Shown one piece after another: positions 1-3,236 of a stretch of 5,147 nt of DNA; positions within the stretch are counted from its first letter, which is position 1; each line of letters opens with the position of its first letter. The notes beneath the pieces are model-generated. The model was not told the DNA's origin. It saw only the letters and a list, made by a program, of their open reading frames with translations, and did not search any database. The translations under genes and the position numbers were made by a program. Source of the DNA: Haloquadratum sp. J07HQX50 (GTDB lineage Archaea; Halobacteriota; Halobacteria; Halobacteriales; Haloferacaceae); the NCBI GenBank assembly GCA_000416005.1, contig KE356562.1:461266-466412 (forward strand), written 5' to 3'.

Positions 1-378
1 ATCTCGAAGTCGTCGGCCAACCTCTCGTAGATGCTGTACGTTTCCTCCGTGAGCGTTTACAAATATCACACGGTCGATTCCATGATATGCAAGATTCCGG
101 GTGAATGATTCGACATAGTTTCGGAAGACGGGAGCATCAACCCACATGGTTCCAGAAAACTGCTTGTGATGTGGGCTGACACCAACGTTTACTGTTGGAG
201 TGCACAGAAACTCAGTCTCTGCTGCAGCTTTACGAGCGTATGCCTCAGCTATCATGTAATCAGTGGCTAATGGTAGATGTGGACCATGTTGCTCAGTTGA
301 TCCCAATGGAACGAGTGCAAGAGAGTTGTCTACAAAGTATTCCTTGAGTTCGGGCCAGCGCTCCTCAGCGATGTACAT
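1..378 (-). CDS. Creatininase-family metal-dependent amidohydrolase, N-terminal part (runs off left edge)
   Basis: The reading frame is open from an ATG at 378 to the window edge, giving 126 residues and no stop. Residues 22-40 carry the superfamily signature LVPLGSTEQHGPHLPLATD, in which E29, H31 and D40 match the metal-binding Glu, His and Asp of creatininase. A second signature, NAHGGN, lies at 108-113 with the likely metal ligand H110. Members of this superfamily hydrolyse C-N bonds of cyclic or formyl amides with a binuclear metal centre. It includes creatinine amidohydrolase, MftE and the archaeal ArfB deformylase of flavin/F420 biosynthesis. Which of these applies cannot be decided from the N-terminal half; ArfB or an uncharacterised relative is more likely in an archaeon than true creatininase. 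The protein is soluble, with no signal peptide. The ATG at 378 is chosen because MYIAEERWPEL resembles family N-termini; the frame stays open for some 25 codons upstream but with no family-like sequence. No convincing Shine-Dalgarno or TATA box precedes it. Confidence 0.9.
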   Translation of the reverse strand, partial: MYIAEERWPELKEYFVDNSLALVPLGSTEQHGPHLPLATDYMIAEAYARKAAAETEFLCTPTVNVGVSPHHKQFSGTMWVDAPVFRNYVESFTRNLAYHGIDRVIFVNAHGGNVQHLREVGRRLRD

Positions 379-503
379 ACACACATGCTGGATAACTGCG
401 TGGTTGAATGTTTGCTTACAGAACGACAGAGGGGCGATTGTTATCGGGAGATCTCATGGGTATCCACATCTGGTCAGTATTTGGCTGTGTGATTCATATG
501 TTA

Positions 504-553
504 CTCATGCGGGCGTACCCCCTCATGCAGCGAGCGACTCCTGTAGCGAGTGA
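504..553. repeat. Two adjacent pairs of short direct repeats
   Basis: CTCATGC occurs at 504-510 and again at 522-528, separated by GGGCGTACCCC, which is itself a small GGG/CCC inverted repeat. Directly after it AGCGAGCGA (529-537) recurs as AGCGAGTGA (545-553). The repeat starts are 18 and 16 nt apart. Such spacing could suit a protein-binding site in the divergent spacer, but the repeats are short enough to arise by chance, and they lie about 130-170 nt from either start codon. Confidence 0.3.
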
Positions 554-702
554 ATCGGGCAGGACCGTTCATCTGACAGTGATCTTGGAATAAGCCTACT
601 GCGACAAACAAATGTGCTCTGTGTATACCATCGAGGGTATCGGGATGCTATAACTTATGTGAACTATTTCTAAATTTGCCTTGATGTTTACTCATTAGCA
701 AT

Positions 703-717
703 GGGAAATATTTATGT
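703..717 (+). promoter_or_regulatory. Archaeal promoter (BRE/TATA) for the gene at 741, probably leaderless
   Basis: A purine-rich GGGAAA (703-708), fitting a TFB recognition element, is followed by TATTTATGT (709-717), a good haloarchaeal TATA box. Its centre is about 28 nt before the ATG at 741. That spacing puts the transcription start at or next to the start codon, as in the leaderless mRNAs common in haloarchaea. There is no Shine-Dalgarno upstream of the ATG, which agrees. Confidence 0.65.
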
Positions 718-740
718 AGGGGACAAGCATATATATTTGT

Positions 741-971
741 ATGACCAACTATTATGATTACATCCTCGGCGGAATCCCACTAACTCTCCTCGGCATTTCT
801 GGTGGCCTCTGGTTGCTGGGATTGTCGCTTCCAATGGCTGTTCCATTGGCTGCTGCTGTTGCTGCAGCGTTAGTTGGTCACGCACTGTTCGTGAATGGGC
901 CTGTTTCGGAAACGACAGTAGATAATTCAGCTTCCGGGTCCGCAGAGGCATTCGGTATGAATTCTGACTAA
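741..971 (+). CDS. Small two-segment membrane protein, function unknown
   Basis: A 76-residue protein whose function I do not recognise. Residues 1-8 (MTNYYDYI) form a short polar N-terminus. Two hydrophobic stretches follow, at about 9-30 (LGGIPLTLLGISGGLWLLGL) and 31-52 (Ala/Val/Leu-rich, ending near GHALFV), joined by a short SLPMAVP turn. The last 22 residues are polar and acidic, as expected for a soluble haloarchaeal tail. Two membrane helices are therefore likely, but no catalytic or binding motif is visible. Comparable small two-helix proteins are widespread in haloarchaea. The ATG at 741 is supported by the leaderless promoter 28 nt upstream. The gene stands alone: its left neighbour is divergent and its right neighbour convergent. 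Within it, CCAATGG (831-837) and CCATTGG (843-849) form a perfect 7-bp inverted repeat, probably incidental to the Ala/Leu codons. Confidence 0.75.
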   Translation: MTNYYDYILGGIPLTLLGISGGLWLLGLSLPMAVPLAAAVAAALVGHALFVNGPVSETTVDNSASGSAEAFGMNSD

Positions 972-975
972 AATG

Positions 976-1008
976 TCACTCGTCTCTGTGCGGATCCCCT
1001 CCGAGTGA
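976..1008 (+). repeat. Inverted repeat just after the membrane protein gene
   Basis: TCACTCG (976-982) and CGAGTGA (1002-1008) are perfect 7-bp inverted copies around a 19-nt loop. The repeat begins five bases after the TAA at 969-971. It may form the 3' end structure of that mRNA, but no T-run follows directly. Confidence 0.35.
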
Positions 1009-1029
1009 ACGATATCCTCCGTGGCTCGT

Positions 1030-1046
1030 GTCGTTTTCGACTTTTT
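1030..1046 (+). terminator. Candidate terminator: short hairpin plus T5
   Basis: GTCG (1030-1033), a TTTT loop and CGAC (1038-1041) form a perfect 4-bp hairpin, followed at once by TTTTT (1042-1046). It lies 60 nt beyond the stop of the gene ending at 971. Archaeal termination depends mainly on T-rich tracts, so this could end that transcript. The stem is very short, hence the low confidence. Confidence 0.35.
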
Positions 1047-1073
1047 CACTGGACAGTGAGACTGAACACGGGC

Positions 1074-1099
1074 AATCCTACGACGAAACTCGTGGGTTT
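1074..1099 (+). repeat. Imperfect hairpin, alternative to a GGGTTTTCCC stem
   Basis: CCTACGA (1077-1083) pairs with TCGTGGG (1090-1096) around the loop CGAAAC, using one G-U pair. After a T-T mismatch, two more A-T pairs extend it to 1074 and 1099. The right arm overlaps GGGTTTTCCC (1094-1103), so the two stems exclude each other. The G-U pair would be an A-C mismatch in the complementary RNA, so the plus strand folds better. The complement resembles the end hairpins (CCCACGA...) I associate with haloarchaeal IS200/IS605-type elements, but no transposase remains are visible. Confidence 0.35.
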
Positions 1100-1110
1100 T
1101 CCCGCCCTGC

Positions 1111-1145
1111 AAATCGGAGAAGCCGCATGCCCTCCCGGATTTTTT
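1111..1145 (+). terminator. Candidate terminator: bulged hairpin plus T-tract
   Basis: AAATC (1111-1115) pairs with GATTT (1138-1142), and directly inside it GGAG (1116-1119) pairs with CTCC (1132-1135), leaving a 2-nt bulge (1136-1137) and a 12-nt loop. The T-run 1140-1145 follows the stem, the layout of an intrinsic terminator on the plus strand. It could be a second terminator for the gene ending at 971 or the end of a short separate RNA. Confidence 0.35.
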
Positions 1146-1263
1146 ACTGTCGTGGTCGGATGGCAATGATTGTTCTATTGTGTGAGAGCATGCTTGAGCC
1201 AGCAAGCGGGGCCAAACTGTACCTGAGCGGGTTACTGATGAACAGCGGAATGTGGTCGGGCTG

Positions 1264-1293
1264 AACAGTCTGGGTTTGAGTGTCCAGGCTGTT
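1264..1293 (+). repeat. Strong 11-bp hairpin in gene-free DNA
   Basis: AACAGTCTGGG (1264-1274) pairs with TCCAGGCTGTT (1283-1293) around an 8-nt loop: nine Watson-Crick and two G-U pairs, no mismatch. Both G-U pairs (1269/1288 and 1274/1283) would become A-C mismatches on the other strand, so it is better formed as plus-strand RNA. It lies nearly 300 nt past the nearest plus-strand gene, and no long T-run follows. It may be part of an unannotated RNA or a relic of a mobile element end. Confidence 0.45.
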
Positions 1294-1485
1294 TGACTCG
1301 GGGATTTTGTGAAAGATGGGTTACACAGAGGTGGAGACCGCTTCAGTCAGTGCCGTATCGTAGGGCTCCAGGAGGAATATAAGATGATCTCAAAGCTGTC
1401 GGTCCCGTTCTATTCACTCTTGATAATACGCGTCATGATTACATCATCGCAAATATCTCACGGGAACAATGAGAAACCCGGCACT

Positions 1486-1505
1486 GCAATAGAATAATAT
1501 ATTGT
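1486..1505 (-). terminator. Weak candidate terminator for the chorismate mutase transcript
   Basis: On the minus strand, within 8 to 27 nt after the stop codon at 1513-1515, the sequence becomes A/T-rich. CAATA and TATTG arms (1487-1491 and 1500-1504) plus one G-U pair enclose an 8-nt loop. The T-rich composition fits archaeal termination, but the stem is weak. Confidence 0.25.
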
Positions 1506-1512
1506 CATACTC

Positions 1513-1812
1513 TCATCGACTCTCGCGCTGCTCCACTTTATTGAGTTCAATGAGCAGCCGAAAAACAGCTTTCACGATATTCGAGTCTAAATCAAAATGT
1601 TCAGCATTCTGCCCAGCACGCTCCATCACGTGACTCTCTTGAGCCTCGTCTGTCGTTGGAAGACCACGTTCACTCTTTACAGAAGCAATCGAGTCAGCAA
1701 CGTATGTTCGTCTCGCAATCAACTCAACCAATTCGCGGTCTATTGATTCAATTTCTTCGCGGAGGTTGTTCAGTGAAATATCCTCGCCTGTCGTACTTTG
1801 ATCGTTATTCAT
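1513..1812 (-). CDS. Chorismate mutase, AroQ class
   Basis: A 99-residue monofunctional chorismate mutase, which converts chorismate to prephenate for phenylalanine and tyrosine synthesis in the cytoplasm. It is an all-helical AroQ-type protein. Aligned by eye to the E. coli chorismate mutase domain, the active-site set is present: R18 (R11 in E. coli), R35 (R28), K46 (K39), D55 (D48), E59 (E52) and Q95 (Q88); N91 replaces S84. Length fits the family, with no fused dehydrogenase or dehydratase domain. An upstream in-frame ATG at 1827 and a longer frame to 1899 exist. The ATG at 1812 is preferred because GGAG (1822-1819) sits 6 nt before it and because the conserved part starts only at about residue 14. 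It overlaps the 3' end of the shikimate kinase gene by 8 nt, so the two are almost certainly cotranscribed and probably translationally coupled. Confidence 0.92.
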   Translation of the reverse strand: MNNDQSTTGEDISLNNLREEIESIDRELVELIARRTYVADSIASVKSERGLPTTDEAQESHVMERAGQNAEHFDLDSNIVKAVFRLLIELNKVEQRESR

Positions 1813-2668
1813 GATGTGCTCCGTCATTTCGAGTCTGCGTCCATAATACCTGACCGGGACGTTCGTTCCATTTCGATTCAACTGCCGACAACTCAGCACG
1901 GTCGCCTACGGCTACCATACTTGGGCCCGTCCCGGAGAGTGAAACACCATCGACATGGGGCATCGCCTCAATTGCTGGCTCAAAGGAGTATCCGAGTGCT
2001 GCAGAAAAGGCGAGTCCGTTAAGCGTCATTGCATCTGCAAAGTCCCCAGCGTGCGCCATATCCGCGATGATATTCGCTATCTGAGAGACAGATTCACAGC
2101 GGGTAACATCTGCGTCCGCGCTGTAGGCCTGTTCAGGGGGAATGTAGATGAGCGCATCCCACGAAATCGTGTCGCGATTCAGCAGAGCATCTGTTGTATT
2201 ATCCGTCACAGTGACGCCGCCCAGCATGGAAGCCGACGCGTCGTCAAACGCCCCCGTGACAGCAACACCAACTTCACGGGCTGCGTCAACACCAAGTCGG
2301 CATGCCTCCAGCGGATCTATCGAGACCCCGAGTGCATCGGCACTTGCTAAAATCGTCGCATTCGCAGCAGCACTGGAACTCTTGAGACCTGCAGCGAGTG
2401 GTATCTCGGTCTCAGTTGTCACAGTTGCCCCGATATCGTCTTCCATATCGACTGTCGCACTGTATTTCTCCACCACCTTTGAGACACATCGTTCGATAAG
2501 ACGTGTGTCAGCGTTCTGATTTCCTTCGATGATCCCATTAATCTCGTCAGATGATTCAAATTCGACCGTCGCTGTGAGTTCCATATCGAGTGCAAATGCA
2601 GACCCAATGCCTGTTGAAAGGGCATTGAGAATCGTCCCTGCGCCAGGTGCGACTGCTCGACCGTGCAT
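1805..2668 (-). CDS. aroK: Shikimate kinase, archaeal GHMP-kinase type
   Basis: A 287-residue enzyme that phosphorylates shikimate with ATP to shikimate 3-phosphate, step five of the shikimate pathway. It belongs to the GHMP (galacto-, homoserine, mevalonate, phosphomevalonate) kinase superfamily, which replaces the bacterial P-loop AroK in archaea. Visible motifs: motif 1 with APGAGTILNALSTGIGSAFA at 7-26; the ATP-binding motif 2, PLAAGLKSSSAAANA, at 90-104; the family-typical TGAFDDASASMLGG at 138-151; and motif 3, SGTGPSMVAV, at 245-254. Length fits the family. The ATG at 2668 is chosen over an in-frame TTG at 2674 because homologues begin close to M-x-GRAVAPGAG. The gene ends inside the chorismate mutase start region (8-nt overlap). 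It is divergent from the gene at 2757 across 88 nt; no canonical TATA box stands at the leaderless distance, though an AT-rich stretch near 2745-2757 could serve a transcript with a leader. Confidence 0.95.
   Translation of the reverse strand: MHGRAVAPGAGTILNALSTGIGSAFALDMELTATVEFESSDEINGIIEGNQNADTRLIERCVSKVVEKYSATVDMEDDIGATVTTETEIPLAAGLKSSSAAANATILASADALGVSIDPLEACRLGVDAAREVGVAVTGAFDDASASMLGGVTVTDNTTDALLNRDTISWDALIYIPPEQAYSADADVTRCESVSQIANIIADMAHAGDFADAMTLNGLAFSAALGYSFEPAIEAMPHVDGVSLSGTGPSMVAVGDRAELSAVESKWNERPGQVLWTQTRNDGAHHE
1819..1822 (-). promoter_or_regulatory. Shine-Dalgarno GGAG for chorismate mutase, inside the shikimate kinase gene
   Basis: Read on the minus strand, GGAG lies 6 nt before the ATG at 1812 and within the last codons of the upstream gene. 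It decides the start over the ATG at 1827, whose upstream bases offer no such site. The position suits reinitiation by ribosomes finishing the upstream frame. Confidence 0.55.
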
Positions 2669-2756
2669 ATCCAATTAGCACTTAGCGGACGGAAAGATGT
2701 AGCGGTTGCTCGTACAGGATGACGATGTTTTTGAAATCTCTACTGTAGTATAGTAT
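2669..2756. promoter_or_regulatory. Divergent promoter region between shikimate kinase and the DUF5796-like gene
   Basis: This 88-nt spacer must hold both promoters unless one gene is read from elsewhere. TTTTTGAAAT (2728-2737) is centred about 25 nt before the ATG at 2757 and is a plausible but non-consensus TATA element for a leaderless rightward mRNA. TAGTATAGTATA (2746-2757), abutting the rightward start, reads as TATACTATACTA on the other strand and could drive a leftward transcript with a leader of roughly 55-60 nt. Neither assignment is firm. Confidence 0.35.
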
Positions 2757-3188
2757 ATGAGCGCCCGAACAACTATCGCTCCAGAAACACTCTCTATTTC
2801 GTTGTTAGACTACGGGATTCAGGTGACGTATCTCGACGATAAGACGACGGTTTATCGCGGAGTACCTGAGACAGTTGAGAGTGCATTGACTACGTCTCCT
2901 GGGAAGGCGACGCATGTTCTGGTTTGTGACCCAACTGAGACGGAGGGAGTGATGATGTATATTAACGATCGAACAACGCATGATGATGTATTACGCGCGA
3001 CAGGAGTTGGTCGGGTTGTGCTTGCGCCAGAGGAGACGAATCAAATCTTTCCTGGAGTGACAGCGACTCGACTCGAGGGCCAGCGAACCCGGATTGAGGC
3101 AGATATCGAGACCGCAAGAGGTCGGGTATTCGTATTCGTCGAAGATGACTGGACTGAAGAGTCGTATGAATTCGTTGACACGGATTAG
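2757..3188 (+). CDS. Haloarchaeal conserved protein, DUF5796-like
   Basis: A 143-residue acidic soluble protein without signal peptide or membrane segment. I associate its pattern with the haloarchaeal family DUF5796, from memory of conserved segments rather than a search. The conserved-looking core runs from about 53 to 87: HVLVCDP, then TEGVMMYINDRTTHDDVL, then TGVGRVVL. FPGV lies at 98-101 and ARGRVFVFVEDD at 120-131. Alternating hydrophobic stretches (residues 11-25, 53-57, 65-69, 86-89, 123-128) suggest a mostly beta fold. No catalytic motif is evident and the function is unknown. The ATG at 2757 is the first in frame; there is no Shine-Dalgarno, consistent with a leaderless mRNA. The Cdc48-like ATPase gene follows 48 nt after the stop on the same strand, so cotranscription is possible. 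The spacer carries a 5-bp hairpin (AACAC/GTGTT, 3205-3219) but no clear terminator. Confidence 0.8.
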   Translation: MSARTTIAPETLSISLLDYGIQVTYLDDKTTVYRGVPETVESALTTSPGKATHVLVCDPTETEGVMMYINDRTTHDDVLRATGVGRVVLAPEETNQIFPGVTATRLEGQRTRIEADIETARGRVFVFVEDDWTEESYEFVDTD

Positions 3189-3236
3189 CTGATGGTATAG
3201 AGACAACACAAAGGGTGTTCATCGCATAGACATCAT

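Larger units (their letters stand above)
379..740. other. Divergent intergenic region, no supported gene
   Basis: This 362-nt gap separates the creatininase-family gene (leftward) from the small membrane protein gene (rightward). It has stop codons in all frames at intervals that leave no protein-like reading frame; overlapping plus-strand frames ending near 550-590 have no recognisable composition or start context. Contents seen: the promoter at 703-717, paired short direct repeats at 504-528 and 529-553, and a 5-bp inverted repeat ATACC/GGTAT at 625-640 with a 6-nt loop. No promoter for the leftward gene could be identified with confidence. Confidence 0.6.
972..1512. other. Convergent intergenic region, gene-free but hairpin-rich
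   Basis: This 541-nt stretch lies between the stop of the membrane protein gene and the stop of the leftward chorismate mutase gene, so it is 3' flank for both. Frames at 927-1205 (minus) and 1028-1264 (plus) encode basic, Ser/Arg/Cys-rich sequences unlike the acidic haloarchaeal genes here, and are rejected. What it holds is structure: inverted repeats at 976-1008, 1030-1041, 1046-1059, 1074-1099, 1111-1142 and 1264-1293, with T-tracts at 1042-1046 and 1140-1145. A short frame at 1384-1497 follows a good Shine-Dalgarno. It may contain terminators, an unannotated RNA, or a decayed mobile element; sequence alone does not decide. Confidence 0.55.

Noticed and set aside
263..593. Overlapping plus-strand frames near the creatininase start
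   Set aside because: Partly antisense to the creatininase-family gene, Cys/His-rich, no promoter or conserved sequence.
1040..1150. RNase P RNA, SRP RNA or tRNA
   Set aside because: Structured, but none of the universally conserved sequence blocks of RNase P or SRP RNA, and no tRNA T-arm or acceptor pairing, could be found on either strand.
927..1205. Minus-strand 92-codon frame
   Set aside because: Basic, Cys/Ser/Arg/His-rich, unlike the acidic proteins here; it overlaps the 3' end of the membrane protein gene and has no recognisable motif or promoter.
1228..1263. C/D box guide RNA (CTGATGA near 1234, CTGA at 1261)
   Set aside because: The C box has a non-consensus first base and the boxes are too close for a double-guide archaeal C/D RNA.
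1028..1264. Plus-strand 78-codon frame
   Set aside because: Composition is not haloarchaeal, it has no start signal, and it spans several hairpins; most likely chance.
1813..1899. Longer N-terminus for chorismate mutase
   Set aside because: The extra residues are basic and duplicate the coding capacity of the shikimate kinase end; family homology starts well inside the shorter form, and the Shine-Dalgarno supports 1812.
1955..2519. Long plus-strand frames opposite shikimate kinase
   Set aside because: They mirror codons of a clearly identified GHMP kinase; the Ala/Ser/Thr-rich or Arg/Cys-rich products are shadow translations.
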